Shown: piece by piece, positions 25,450 through 33,285 of the stretch
Position numbering within the stretch: the first letter of the stretch is position 1
Layout: every line of letters begins with the position of its first letter
Origin: Gammaproteobacteria bacterium
GTDB lineage: Bacteria > Pseudomonadota > Gammaproteobacteria > SG8-11
Direction: 5' to 3'
NCBI GenBank assembly: GCA_013151345.1
Contig: JAADIM010000085.1
Location: forward strand, 1 to 33,285
Length of the DNA: 33,285 bases
Translations under genes and position numbers: made by a program
The notes under the pieces: generated by a model
Database searches by the model: none
The model's input: only the letters and a program-made list of their open reading frames with translations
Told to the model about the DNA's origin: nothing

Positions 25450-25890
25450 GAGTCCTCCAAGGCACGTAAATTATTACAGACTTGGTCAGATACGCGCTTT
25501 CCTTTGCGCGAAACGACTAACCAGAAGCCATGCATTCTTTTTAGCAACAGTTATTTAGCGTCCTGATACGGAAAATATTTACGAAAATTTTACATACACA
25601 GACAGAAACCAAAATTCTGAGCGACCCAATCTGGTGACCAAAATATGTGATGGCAGCCCAGCTAGTTTTCCGGCAATATCACTCGATTTCTTTATCAAGC
25701 GGCGCAATGCGCACTAGCCACACCGTCACAGGGCCAGTATAATAACCGCTCAACATTACGTTATTGTGGAAGAGACCTTACATTTACACGCTTATGCGTG
25801 CTTAAATTGTTTGAGTTCAAGCAGCATTTGAGTTCAAACAAAAGCAAGACGATAAATTTGCAATCCTTATTCGCTAATTTATATATTTTT
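25450..25890. other. Divergent spacer, HDOD gene and glycine riboswitch
   Basis: About 440 bp with no gene. It should hold the HDOD promoter (-) and the gcv promoter (+). An 11-bp direct repeat TTTGAGTTCAA occurs at 25810-25820 and 25827-25837, close to the expected gcv transcription start. A CACGC/GCGTG hairpin lies near 25789. Confidence 0.45.
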
Positions 25891-25894
25891 GTAA

Positions 25895-26032
25895 TAAATG
25901 TAGGGCGCCGAAGGCGCAACCCGCTCGGAATCGCTCAGGCAAAAGGACCACACTAACTCGTTGATTCTGGAGAGCGGTTCACTCGTGATGAACCCACCGA
26001 AGGGGCTAAAGCTCTCAGGTACTTGGACAGAA
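25895..26032 (+). promoter_or_regulatory. Glycine riboswitch (gcvT motif), two aptamer-like units
   Basis: The second aptamer is textbook: a TTCTG/CAGAA closing stem, GGAGAGC paired with GCTCTC, a GGTTCA/TGAACC hairpin, and the invariant CACCGAAGGGGCTAAAG and CTCTCAGGTA-N-TTGGAC blocks (about 25962-26032). The first unit keeps the conserved 3' half (CGCCGAAGGCGCAA, GCTCAGGCAAAAGGAC), but its 5' GGAGAG strand is not recognisable. The riboswitch precedes the glycine cleavage genes and should sense glycine in the nascent mRNA, most likely switching the operon on. Confidence 0.93.
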
Positions 26033-26033
26033 G

Positions 26034-26095
26034 GGCGACAACTATACGATGTTACTTATTGTGTTAAAAGTAACCTATATTTGTCGCCTTTTTTT
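26034..26095 (+). terminator. Expression-platform terminator of the glycine riboswitch
   Basis: GGCGACAA (26034-26041) pairs with TTGTCGCC (26081-26088), with an inner GTTACTT/AAGTAAC stem, followed by seven T. It starts directly after the closing stem of aptamer II and ends 32 bp before gcvT, so it is the probable switch element. Confidence 0.85.
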
Positions 26096-26127
26096 GTGCC
26101 TTTTAACTAACGGATAAGAATACTATT

Positions 26128-27237
26128 TTGTTAAAAAAAATAAGTAACAAAACGCCGCTTTACCAACAACATCTTGCTATGAACGCAAAGATGGTTGATT
26201 TCGGTGGATGGGAAATGCCGATTCATTATGGTTCCCAAATTACTGAACACCATCAGGTGCGTAATGACGCGGGCATGTTTGATGTTTCACATATGACGGT
26301 CGTTGATCTTAACGGCATTAAAACGCGTGAATTTTTGCGTTATCTATTAGCAAACAATGTGGATCGACTGAAAACAGCAGGCAAAGCCCTCTATACGTGT
26401 ATGTTAAACGAACAGGGTGGCATCCTCGATGACCTGATCGTCTATTTTATGCGTGATGACTGGTTCCGCATGGTGGTAAATGCGGCTACCCGTGAAAAAG
26501 ACCTCGCCTGGATAATCCAACATGCCAAGAATTTTTCAGTAGAGATCAACGAAAGAACCGATTTAGCCATGATTGCCGTACAAGGACCAAATGCCCGCGA
26601 AAAAGTACAGCAAATTATCGCCCATGCTGAACAACAATCCGTCCCCCAAATTAAAGACATGCCCGCTTTCAATGCTTACGAACTATCTGACTATTTTATC
26701 GCCCGCACCGGCTATACCGGTGAAGATGGTTATGAAGTTATTCTCGACAATGCACTGGCCAGCGATTTTTGGCAAAAACTGCATCAACTGGGTGTTAAAC
26801 CCATCGGGCTGGGCGCAAGAGACACACTGCGCCTGGAAGCAGGAATGAATCTCTACGGCCAAGACATGACCGAATCCACAACACCCTTGGAATCAGGTCT
26901 TGGATGGACAATCGGTTGGGAACCTACCGATCGTAATTTTATTGGCCGCAGTGTAATTGATGCCCAACGCCAAGCAAAAGAACATAAAATATTTGTTGCG
27001 CTCGTGCTTGAAGGTAAAGGAATATTGAGGCACGACCAAAGGATCATGAGAGACAATCAGGATATCGGTGTTATCACGAGCGGTAGTTATTCGCCCACAT
27101 TAGAACAATCGATTGCACTGGCGCGCATATCGCCCATTGTAGAGCAAAATGTTGCGGTCGAGATACGCGGAAAGTTGATCCCTGCTAAAATAGTGAAATC
27201 ACCGTTTGTCCGTAATGGAAAATCCTGTTTGCCTTGA
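26128..27237 (+). CDS. gcvT: Glycine cleavage system T protein (aminomethyltransferase)
   Basis: GcvT transfers the methylene group from lipoyl-bound aminomethyl on GcvH to tetrahydrofolate, releasing ammonia. The 369-residue length and motifs are typical: KTPLYQQHLAMNAKMVDFGG near the start, HYGSQITEHHQVRNDAGMFD, SHMTVVDL, and ARTGYTGEDGYEV. Tetrahydrofolate-site residues are in the LGARDTLRLEAGMNLYG region. The start is a TTG at 26128. No ATG or GTG lies in frame between the terminator and the conserved N-terminus, so a weak start seems genuine. It is the first gene of the riboswitch-controlled operon. Confidence 0.95.
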   Translation: MLKKISNKTPLYQQHLAMNAKMVDFGGWEMPIHYGSQITEHHQVRNDAGMFDVSHMTVVDLNGIKTREFLRYLLANNVDRLKTAGKALYTCMLNEQGGILDDLIVYFMRDDWFRMVVNAATREKDLAWIIQHAKNFSVEINERTDLAMIAVQGPNAREKVQQIIAHAEQQSVPQIKDMPAFNAYELSDYFIARTGYTGEDGYEVILDNALASDFWQKLHQLGVKPIGLGARDTLRLEAGMNLYGQDMTESTTPLESGLGWTIGWEPTDRNFIGRSVIDAQRQAKEHKIFVALVLEGKGILRHDQRIMRDNQDIGVITSGSYSPTLEQSIALARISPIVEQNVAVEIRGKLIPAKIVKSPFVRNGKSCLP

Positions 27238-27377
27238 CGGTTTAGCTTGACTAGTCATCTAGGCTATTTACGTAAACAAATTTTCACCACTATTTAATTA
27301 AGCTATTTTGTTGCATAATTTTATTTTACTTAATTTTACCTAAACTATAAGAAATCTAACATCCGAGGGAAACTAAC

Positions 27378-27773
27378 ATGAGCGATATTCCAGGGGATCT
27401 TAAATATACTAAAACTCACGAATGGCTAAAGATACTAGATGATAAAACTCTCGTTGTCGGTATTACTGCTCACGCCCAGGATCTGCTTGGCGATATGGTT
27501 TTTGTTGAACTCCCTGAGCTGGATACCAGCTACAATGCCGGTGACGACTGTGCGGTTGTCGAATCAGTCAAAGCGGCGTCCGACATTTATAGCCCAGTCA
27601 GTGGTGAAGTAATCGAAATCAACGAAGCACTCACCGATGCGCCTGAAATAATTAACAAGGCACCCTACGAAGATGGCTGGATTTTTAAAATGCGTGCAGA
27701 AGACTTTGACGAGGTGGAAAATCTACTCAATGCTAATGAGTACGAGGAATTCTGTGCTTCCGAAGAACACTAA
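27378..27773 (+). CDS. gcvH: Glycine cleavage system H protein
   Basis: This 131-residue lipoyl carrier shuttles the aminomethyl group between the P and T proteins. The lipoylation site is Lys65 in [24 protein letters not shown] at the N-terminus and [20 protein letters not shown] are family hallmarks. GAGGGA precedes the ATG. It lies 140 bp after gcvT in the operon. Confidence 0.97.
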   Translation: MSDIPGDLKYTKTHEWLKILDDKTLVVGITAHAQDLLGDMVFVELPELDTSYNAGDDCAVVESVKAASDIYSPVSGEVIEINEALTDAPEIINKAPYEDGWIFKMRAEDFDEVENLLNANEYEEFCASEEH

Positions 27774-27857
27774 ATTCCTTGTACTTACACGAGCACTGAC
27801 ACCAAACACTTAATACTTTAATTAAACCTAACTAAATAATAATATTGTGATCCTATT

Positions 27858-29213
27858 ATGCCGTTTATCCCGCACACTGACGAAGATATAAAAAACATGC
27901 TGGCCAGCATTGGCGCAGATAGCATTGATGCTCTATTTGATGAAATCCCGCCCTCATTGATCAATCAAGATTTGGGAGGGATTCCAGCAGGACTAAATGA
28001 GATCGATATCTCACGCCATATGCAAAAACAGGCAAATCAGGATGGAACTCCGCTTTGTTTTATAGGCGCGGGCGCTTATGACCATCATATTCCTGCGGCA
28101 GTTTGGGAAATCACTACACGGGGTGAATTTTATTCTGCCTACACGCCTTATCAAGCAGAGGCAAGCCAGGGCACCCTGCAGTTACTTTATGAATTTCAAA
28201 CGATGATGTCACGGCTCACCGCAATGGACGTTTCAAATGCGTCTCTTTACGATGGTGCATCGGGTGTTGCAGAAGCGGCATTAATGGCCGTGCGTGCAAA
28301 TCGAAAATCAAAATCAAAACGGATTCTGCTGCCACGTACAGTCCACCCGACTTATCGAAAAGTAGTTAATACTATTGTTAAAAACCAGGGCATTATCCTG
28401 GATGAACTGGATTTTGATCTTGACGGAGGTTACATCGACCCTGCGTCATTGTCCGATGAACCAGGTGATGTAGCAGCAATGATTATCCCACAACCCAATT
28501 TTTTTGGCGTGCTCGAAGAAGTCGATACACTAACCGACTGGGCTCATGATAGGGGTATGCTCGTCATTGCTGTCGTTAACCCCACTGCAATGGCATTACT
28601 TTCACCCCCCGGAGAATGGGGCAAGCTAGGTGCAGACATCGTCGTCGGAGAAGGCCAGCCTCTTGGCGCGCCATTATCTTCCGGTGGCCCTTACTTTGGA
28701 TTCATGTGCTGCAAACAAGCATTAGTAAGGCAAATGCCAGGACGAATTATCGGTCGTACTGTCGATACCGATGGCAAACAAGGTTTCACCTTGACACTTC
28801 AGGCGCGTGAGCAACACATTCGCCGTTCTAAGGCAACATCAAATATCTGCACCAATCAAGGCTTACTGGTAACCGCTGCGACCATTTACATGTCAATATT
28901 GGGTGCCGACGGACTGGAAAAAACAGCCCGAATGTGTCATGAAAACACGCTCAAATTAATAAATTCGTTATCTTCCATTAAAGGTGTGCAAAAAATATTT
29001 AACCGACCAATGTTCCACGAAGCTGTTTTTAAAATTAGTGCACCCGTAAAAGAAACGCTAAAAGAACTTGCCCATAAAAACATTGCAGCGGGGTATTCGC
29101 TGGAAAATGATTACCCGGAACTAAAGGACATGCTACTTGTTTGCGCTACAGAAACCCGTAATCAAGCAGATATCGACGAATATAGAAACGCATTAGCCAA
29201 TGTTTTGGCTTAA
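27858..29213 (+). CDS. gcvPA: Glycine dehydrogenase (decarboxylating) subunit 1
   Basis: This is the N-terminal-half subunit of the split P protein (451 residues). It forms a heterotetramer with GcvPB but lacks the PLP lysine. Motifs include [56 protein letters not shown] and SGGPYFGFM. The split architecture is common outside enteric bacteria. No strong ribosome-binding site precedes the ATG. The gene ends 21 bp before tpx, not before gcvPB as is usual. Confidence 0.96.
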   Translation: MPFIPHTDEDIKNMLASIGADSIDALFDEIPPSLINQDLGGIPAGLNEIDISRHMQKQANQDGTPLCFIGAGAYDHHIPAAVWEITTRGEFYSAYTPYQAEASQGTLQLLYEFQTMMSRLTAMDVSNASLYDGASGVAEAALMAVRANRKSKSKRILLPRTVHPTYRKVVNTIVKNQGIILDELDFDLDGGYIDPASLSDEPGDVAAMIIPQPNFFGVLEEVDTLTDWAHDRGMLVIAVVNPTAMALLSPPGEWGKLGADIVVGEGQPLGAPLSSGGPYFGFMCCKQALVRQMPGRIIGRTVDTDGKQGFTLTLQAREQHIRRSKATSNICTNQGLLVTAATIYMSILGADGLEKTARMCHENTLKLINSLSSIKGVQKIFNRPMFHEAVFKISAPVKETLKELAHKNIAAGYSLENDYPELKDMLLVCATETRNQADIDEYRNALANVLA

Positions 29214-29234
29214 CTTAACAGGAGATAATCAATC

Positions 29235-29735
29235 ATGGCCAGCATTACATTAAAAGGAAGTCCGTGTTCAACAAGTGGAGAATTACCTGCAATTGGTACT
29301 CAGGCACCTGAAATTTTGTTAGTAGATGGCGAATTAAACGATGTAAATCTAGCGACATACGCGGGCAAGAAAAAACTTCTCAATATTGTACCCAGTCTTG
29401 ATACAGCAACCTGCGCAATTTCAACGAAAAAATTTAACGAGCATGCAGTTAACCACAAAGACACCGTAATTCTAATTGTGTCCGCTGACCTGCCGTTCGC
29501 ACAACAGCGATTTTGCAATGACGAAAAATTGTCAAACGTAGTTCCGTTAGCGATGATGCGTTCACGAGATTTCGCTAAAGATTATGGCGTACTGATAAAC
29601 GACGGTCCTTTGGCAGGCGTCACCGCACGTGCGGTTGTCGTGATTGATGAAAACGATAAGGTTATCTACACACAACTGGTGCCTGAAATTGTTGATGAGC
29701 CTGACTACGAGTCAGCTCTGAAATCACTTGGTTAA
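29235..29735 (+). CDS. tpx: Thiol peroxidase
   Basis: This 166-residue atypical 2-Cys peroxiredoxin reduces lipid and hydrogen peroxides with thioredoxin. The peroxidatic Cys60 is in PSLDTATCAIS and the resolving Cys94 in QRFCNDEKLSNV, matching Cys61/Cys95 of E. coli Tpx. The C-terminal LTARAVVVID-type motif appears here as VTARAVVVIDENDKV. AGGAG lies 8 nt upstream of the ATG. Its place between gcvPA and gcvPB means it should be transcribed under glycine riboswitch control. A hairpin follows its stop codon. Confidence 0.97.
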   Translation: MASITLKGSPCSTSGELPAIGTQAPEILLVDGELNDVNLATYAGKKKLLNIVPSLDTATCAISTKKFNEHAVNHKDTVILIVSADLPFAQQRFCNDEKLSNVVPLAMMRSRDFAKDYGVLINDGPLAGVTARAVVVIDENDKVIYTQLVPEIVDEPDYESALKSLG

Positions 29736-29744
29736 TAACTATTT

Positions 29745-29780
29745 AGTAAGTAGCTATATGATTTATAGCTACTTACTTTT
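29745..29780 (+). terminator. Intra-operon hairpin between tpx and gcvPB
   Basis: A perfect 13-bp stem AGTAAGTAGCTAT/ATAGCTACTTACT with a 7-nt loop is followed by TTTT. The T run is short, so it may be a partial terminator or an mRNA stability element that tunes gcvPB relative to the genes before it. Confidence 0.6.
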
Positions 29781-29789
29781 AACGTTGAT

Positions 29790-29821
29790 AAGAAGTAACT
29801 ATATTAAGAAGTAACTATGTT
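29790..29821 (+). repeat. 16-bp tandem duplication containing the gcvPB start
   Basis: AAGAAGTAACTATATT (29790-29805) is followed directly by AAGAAGTAACTATGTT (29806-29821). The single difference changes ATA to the ATG that starts gcvPB. Both copies supply the same weak AAGAAG ribosome-binding site. Confidence 0.8.
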
Positions 29822-31304
29822 AATATTTGAACACTCACGATCCGGTCGCATCAACAAGGCGCAGTCAACTAATCCTGGCTCGCTAGCTAACTCTATACCA
29901 GAGAAATTTCTTCGAAAAAAACGCGCAGGTCTACCAGAAGTTTCTGAACTTCAGGCAGTGCGTCATTATACCAGCCTGTCACAGAAAAATTTTTCAATAG
30001 ACACACATTTTTACCCGCTCGGTTCATGCACGATGAAATATAATCCTCGCTGCTGTAATTCCCTTGCAATGTTACCTGGATTTCTTGCGCGTCATCCGGA
30101 AAGTGATGAGTCCCTGGGCCAAGGCTATCTTGCCTGTATGTATGAATTGCAAGAAATGCTAAAAGAAGCAACGGGCATGAAAAGTGTCTCAATGGCACCC
30201 ATGGCAGGTGCCCAGGGAGAATTCGCCGGGGTTGCAATGATCCGCGCTTATCATGATTCACGCAAAGATCATTCAAGAACAGAAATTATAGTGCCAGATG
30301 CAGCACATGGTACTAACCCGGCTACCGCAGTAATGTGCGGCTACAAAGTTCGCGAGATACCTACCCGGAGTGACGGCGATATTGATCTCGACGCACTTAA
30401 AGAAGCGGTCGGTCCACAAACAGCCGGTATCATGTTGACCAACCCCTCGACGCTGGGTGTTTTCGATCGCAACATCGAGCAAATGTCAAAAATAGTACAC
30501 GAAGCCGGTGGGCTGCTTTATTACGATGGTGCAAACCTGAATGCAATTTTAGGCAAAGTTAAACCTGGCGATATGGGCTTCGATGCAATTCATATCAATT
30601 TGCACAAAACATTTTCCACACCACATGGTGGTGGTGGTCCTGGTGCCGGCCCAGTGGGCGTCAGCGAAAGATTAATTCCCTTCTTGCCTATTCCCTATGT
30701 TACACATAATGTTGCACAAGACGTGTCGCAAGAAGGAGAACAGTTTCATTTATTAACAGAAAAAGAGTGTCCGCAGACAATAGGCCGTCTGTCTACGTTT
30801 ATGGGAAACGCAGGCGTGCTGTTAAGAGCCTATATATACGCACGTATGCTTGGTCGCGAAGGCATGAAACGCGTCGGCGAATTTTCAACGCTGAATGCGA
30901 ATTACACGATGGTAAAACTAAAAGAAAATGGTTTTAACATTGCTTTGAACACACGACGTGCAACACATGAATTCATTGTCACACTCAAAAACGAAGCAAA
31001 AAATATGGACGTTAATGCCATGGATTTTGCTAAGCGATTACTGGATTATGGATTCCACGCGCCTACAACTTACTTCCCTCTTATCGTGCCGGAATGTTTA
31101 CTCATAGAACCGACAGAAACGGAAAGCAAAGAAATACTTGACCAATTCATTAGTGCAATGGCCACCATCAGAACCGAGGCACAAGAAAACCCCGAATTGG
31201 TAAAAAATGCGCCTTATAGCCTGCCAGTCAAACGACTCGATGATGTCAAAGCGGCAAGAGAACTTGATCTGGTTTTTCGTCCGGACACTGACCTGAAACC
31301 ATGA
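29817..31304 (+). CDS. gcvPB: Glycine dehydrogenase (decarboxylating) subunit 2
   Basis: This is the PLP-binding subunit of the split P protein (495 residues). It decarboxylates glycine and loads the aminomethyl group on GcvH lipoate. The PLP lysine is Lys264 in [20 protein letters not shown]. Other motifs are [26 protein letters not shown] and [11 protein letters not shown]. The ATG at 29817 lies in a tandem-duplicated segment with a weak ribosome-binding site. The gene ends 54 bp before dgkA. Confidence 0.97.
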   Translation: MLIFEHSRSGRINKAQSTNPGSLANSIPEKFLRKKRAGLPEVSELQAVRHYTSLSQKNFSIDTHFYPLGSCTMKYNPRCCNSLAMLPGFLARHPESDESLGQGYLACMYELQEMLKEATGMKSVSMAPMAGAQGEFAGVAMIRAYHDSRKDHSRTEIIVPDAAHGTNPATAVMCGYKVREIPTRSDGDIDLDALKEAVGPQTAGIMLTNPSTLGVFDRNIEQMSKIVHEAGGLLYYDGANLNAILGKVKPGDMGFDAIHINLHKTFSTPHGGGGPGAGPVGVSERLIPFLPIPYVTHNVAQDVSQEGEQFHLLTEKECPQTIGRLSTFMGNAGVLLRAYIYARMLGREGMKRVGEFSTLNANYTMVKLKENGFNIALNTRRATHEFIVTLKNEAKNMDVNAMDFAKRLLDYGFHAPTTYFPLIVPECLLIEPTETESKEILDQFISAMATIRTEAQENPELVKNAPYSLPVKRLDDVKAARELDLVFRPDTDLKP

Positions 31305-31328
31305 TTTCTGAACCACGATTTCAGAACC
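31297..31328. repeat. 14-bp tandem duplication at the gcvPB 3' end
   Basis: AACCATGATTTCTG (31297-31310) and AACCACGATTTCAG (31311-31324), then AACC. The first unit contains the gcvPB stop codon, so the spacer copy repeats the gene end. Confidence 0.7.
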
Positions 31329-31358
31329 CCATAATGACTGAATCTATCAAATAAGACT

Positions 31359-31721
31359 ATGGCAGACCAAGGCACAAAAGGTTTTTCCCGTATTTTCAAG
31401 GCGACAATCTATTCTTTGGCAGGACTAAAAGCAGCATTGAATAACGAAGCTGCTTTTCGACAAGAATTGATTCTAGTCGCTATACTGACACCTATTGGGT
31501 ACTGGTTAGGTGAAAATAACTTTGAAAAAGCCGTTCTTATTGCTGCCCTCATGCTGGTTTTAATAGTAGAATTATTAAACTCAGCAATTGAAAATACGAT
31601 AGACCGTATTAGCACAGAAAGACACGAGATCTCTGGTAGAGCCAAAGACATTGCATCTGCAGCTGTGTTTCTTTCGCTGCTTAACGTTGTTATAGTCTGG
31701 GCACTGCTCTTAACTAACTAG
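31359..31721 (+). CDS. dgkA: Diacylglycerol kinase
   Basis: This 120-residue inner-membrane enzyme phosphorylates diacylglycerol to phosphatidic acid, recycling lipid released during envelope synthesis. It has an amphipathic N-terminus, three membrane helices (about 35-50, 57-75, 97-118) and the catalytic signature VELLNSAIENTIDR, with the key Glu residues. The length matches bacterial DgkA. It follows gcvPB by 54 bp and may be read from the gcv promoter, although no functional link is evident. Confidence 0.96.
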   Translation: MADQGTKGFSRIFKATIYSLAGLKAALNNEAAFRQELILVAILTPIGYWLGENNFEKAVLIAALMLVLIVELLNSAIENTIDRISTERHEISGRAKDIASAAVFLSLLNVVIVWALLLTN

Positions 31722-31736
31722 CGCCATTAAAAAACA

Positions 31737-31780
31737 CCACTACTAACAGGTACTATTAACAAGTACTATTAACAAGTACT
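31737..31780. repeat. 13-bp tandem repeat between dgkA and the PfkB gene
   Basis: GTACTATTAACAA occurs twice exactly (31750-31762 and 31763-31775), with a degenerate copy before and a partial copy (GTACT) after. Confidence 0.8.
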
Positions 31781-31820
31781 TGGCTCCTAACAAACTTGTA
31801 ACTAAATAAGGAACTTTTCT

Positions 31821-32753
31821 ATGTCAGCCCTCATTTGTGGTTCTTATGCTTACGATACTATCATGATCTTTCATGACAAGTTTAAAAATCATATTCTGCC
31901 TGACAAAGTTCATATGCTGAATGTATCTTTTCTGGTTCCCAGTCTACGACGCGAGTTTGGAGGCTGCGCAGGTAACATAGCCTACAATTTAAATTTGCTC
32001 GGTGAAGACCCCATTCCAATGGCCACCGTAGGCACCGACTTTGGCGCATATTCTGAATGGTTAGTTAAATGTGGCATTAACACTTCTCACATCAAACAAA
32101 TTGAAGGCACATATACCGGACAAGCCTTTATTACCACCGACATGGATGACAATCAGATTACCGCCTTTCATCCTGGCGCAATGAGTATGTCTCACGAAAA
32201 TAAAATAGCGGACGCATCAGGTGTCACACTGGGCATTGTGGCGCCTGATGGACGCGACGGCATGATTGAGCATGCAGAACAATTTGCAGAAGCAGGGATA
32301 CCGTTTATATTTGACCCCGGCCAAGGCATGCCAATGTTTGACGAAAAAGATTTACTCACTTTTATTGAACAAGCCACGTGGATCACACTTAATGACTATG
32401 AAGCTGAATTGATGCATGAACGCACCGGCCTGTCGCCACACGAAATAGCCGAACGCGTATCTGCATTAATTATCACGCTAGGCGGTAAAGGCTCTCACAT
32501 ATACACCGCAAATCAACGACTTGATATTCCTCCAGCAATTACCAAAACAATCAACGATCCGACAGGTTGTGGCGACGCTTATCGAGCGGGCTTATTGTAC
32601 GGCCTGTTAAACGAAATGGACTGGGAAACAACGGGACGTATTGCGTCTTTAATGGGATCAATTAAGATCGAAGTCAATGGCACGCAAAATCACTCTTTTA
32701 CGCCGGATGAATTCAACACCCTATTTCGTGGTGTCTTTGGCAGAGAGATTTAG
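31821..32753 (+). CDS. PfkB-family carbohydrate/nucleoside kinase
   Basis: This 310-residue ribokinase-fold enzyme has the N-terminal substrate motif FGGCAGNIAYNLNLLGE (about 47-62) and the C-terminal catalytic motif DPTGCGDAYRAG, with Asp252 as base and the anion hole in GCGD. ITLGGKGSHIY is the ATP-site strand. Proteins of this size and N-terminus (ICGSYAYDTIM) are often annotated as adenosine kinases, but the substrate cannot be fixed from sequence. AAGGAA precedes the ATG. It is the last plus-strand gene of the right-hand block. Confidence 0.9.
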   Translation: MSALICGSYAYDTIMIFHDKFKNHILPDKVHMLNVSFLVPSLRREFGGCAGNIAYNLNLLGEDPIPMATVGTDFGAYSEWLVKCGINTSHIKQIEGTYTGQAFITTDMDDNQITAFHPGAMSMSHENKIADASGVTLGIVAPDGRDGMIEHAEQFAEAGIPFIFDPGQGMPMFDEKDLLTFIEQATWITLNDYEAELMHERTGLSPHEIAERVSALIITLGGKGSHIYTANQRLDIPPAITKTINDPTGCGDAYRAGLLYGLLNEMDWETTGRIASLMGSIKIEVNGTQNHSFTPDEFNTLFRGVFGREI

Positions 32754-32903
32754 CCTTTCGCCGCCATTGAACAGAACTTATTTATAAAGCTATCGCTTTT
32801 TTGGTACTTTACTTAAGGTTTAATACTCCAACAACTTTGAATTGATGGATTCATCGAGACGACAAACGGTGGATGGGTGTGTGTTGACTTACTGTAGCTT
32901 AGA

Positions 32904-32967
32904 GTGAGCCTGCGAACCCCAACAACGGTGATTAGAAACGCACCGCTGTTAGGATTCGCAAGCTCAC
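32904..32967 (-). terminator. 27-bp hairpin between convergent genes
   Basis: The arms 32904-32930 and 32941-32967 match at 23 of 27 positions around a 10-nt loop. All four mismatches become G-U pairs in minus-strand RNA but C-A mismatches in plus-strand RNA. The helix therefore forms fully only in the transcript of the DUF255 gene, 30 nt past its stop. There is no T run. Confidence 0.5.
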
Positions 32968-32997
32968 CCAGTCGTTAAGTGCCTGCTATTTAACACC

Positions 32998-33285
32998 TTA
33001 TTTCGATAGTAGTGACAGGTCGTCTTTTTTTGTTATTGGCGGCTTGCATTCAAAACCTTCGCATACATAAGCGACGATCTGTTGCTGCGGCTTATAATTT
33101 ACCAAAACACCAGGCAAATCAGACTCATCATCTGGTATCGCAACTAAAAATCGCCTAAGGGCGTAATGTTGATTAACAGCCTGCATCCAATCGCCCAACA
33201 TTTCCTTGTTACCACGCAATACGATATTTTGTTCCGGGAATAAAAACTGTTCCAATGCAAGCAACAATGCATTATGAATATACGG
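32998..33285 (-). CDS. DUF255 (YyaL-type) thioredoxin-domain protein, C-terminal part
   Basis: Only the last 95 or so codons lie in the window, and the frame stays open to the right edge. The C-terminal pattern (NIVLRGNKEMLGDWMQAV, RFLVAIPDDE, then IVAYVCEGFECKPPIT) matches the end of DUF255/YyaL-type proteins, which combine an N-terminal thioredoxin fold with an (alpha/alpha)6 sugar-epimerase-like barrel. The closing YVCxGFxCxPP segment is the most distinctive part. The apparent TTG start at 33267 is internal. Confidence 0.8.
   Translation of the reverse strand, partial: PYIHNALLLALEQFLFPEQNIVLRGNKEMLGDWMQAVNQHYALRRFLVAIPDDESDLPGVLVNYKPQQQIVAYVCEGFECKPPITKKDDLSLLSK

Overview
The window looks like the chromosome of a sulfur-oxidising gammaproteobacterium with moderately AT-rich DNA. 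rsmJ and a DUF1820 gene are typical of Gammaproteobacteria, and a Tat-exported SoxB thiosulfohydrolase points to thiosulfate oxidation. A CbbR-type LysR regulator at the left edge fits an autotroph, although no CO2-fixation genes are present here. No phage, plasmid, rRNA, tRNA or CRISPR locus is visible.

Layout from left to right: a LysR regulator (+) converges on sbcB and topA (both -). A roughly 1 kb spacer follows, then an exported protein of unknown function (+), a peroxiredoxin-like gene preceded by a TetR gene (both -), ppiB (+), soxB (-), a lipoprotein (-) and a CheZ-like protein (-). A 700-bp spacer carries a 178-bp foldback, MITE-like element with 5-bp target-site duplications. Next come a small BamE-like exported protein (+), rsmJ (-), two tandem candidate small RNAs (+), and a PrcB-like lipoprotein downstream of a 1000-residue surface subtilase (both -). 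A DUF1820 gene and a Na+/H+ antiporter (+) precede a Fur-controlled ferric-iron uptake pair, binding protein plus permease with no ATPase gene. An HDOD protein (-) follows, apparently translated through a 9-codon leader.

The right third is a glycine-responsive block: a glycine riboswitch with an intrinsic terminator, then gcvT, gcvH, gcvPA, a thiol peroxidase gene (tpx), gcvPB, dgkA and a PfkB-family kinase, all on +. tpx sits between the two halves of glycine decarboxylase, and a hairpin separates it from gcvPB. The window ends inside a DUF255/YyaL-type gene (-).

The spacers repeatedly carry short (9-17 bp) tandem duplications, several of which copy the 3' end of the adjacent gene. The most novel-looking items are the tandem small-RNA pair, the foldback element, the dentilisin-like subtilase/PrcB pair, and an sbcB gene with no ATG, GTG or TTG start upstream of its first catalytic motif.
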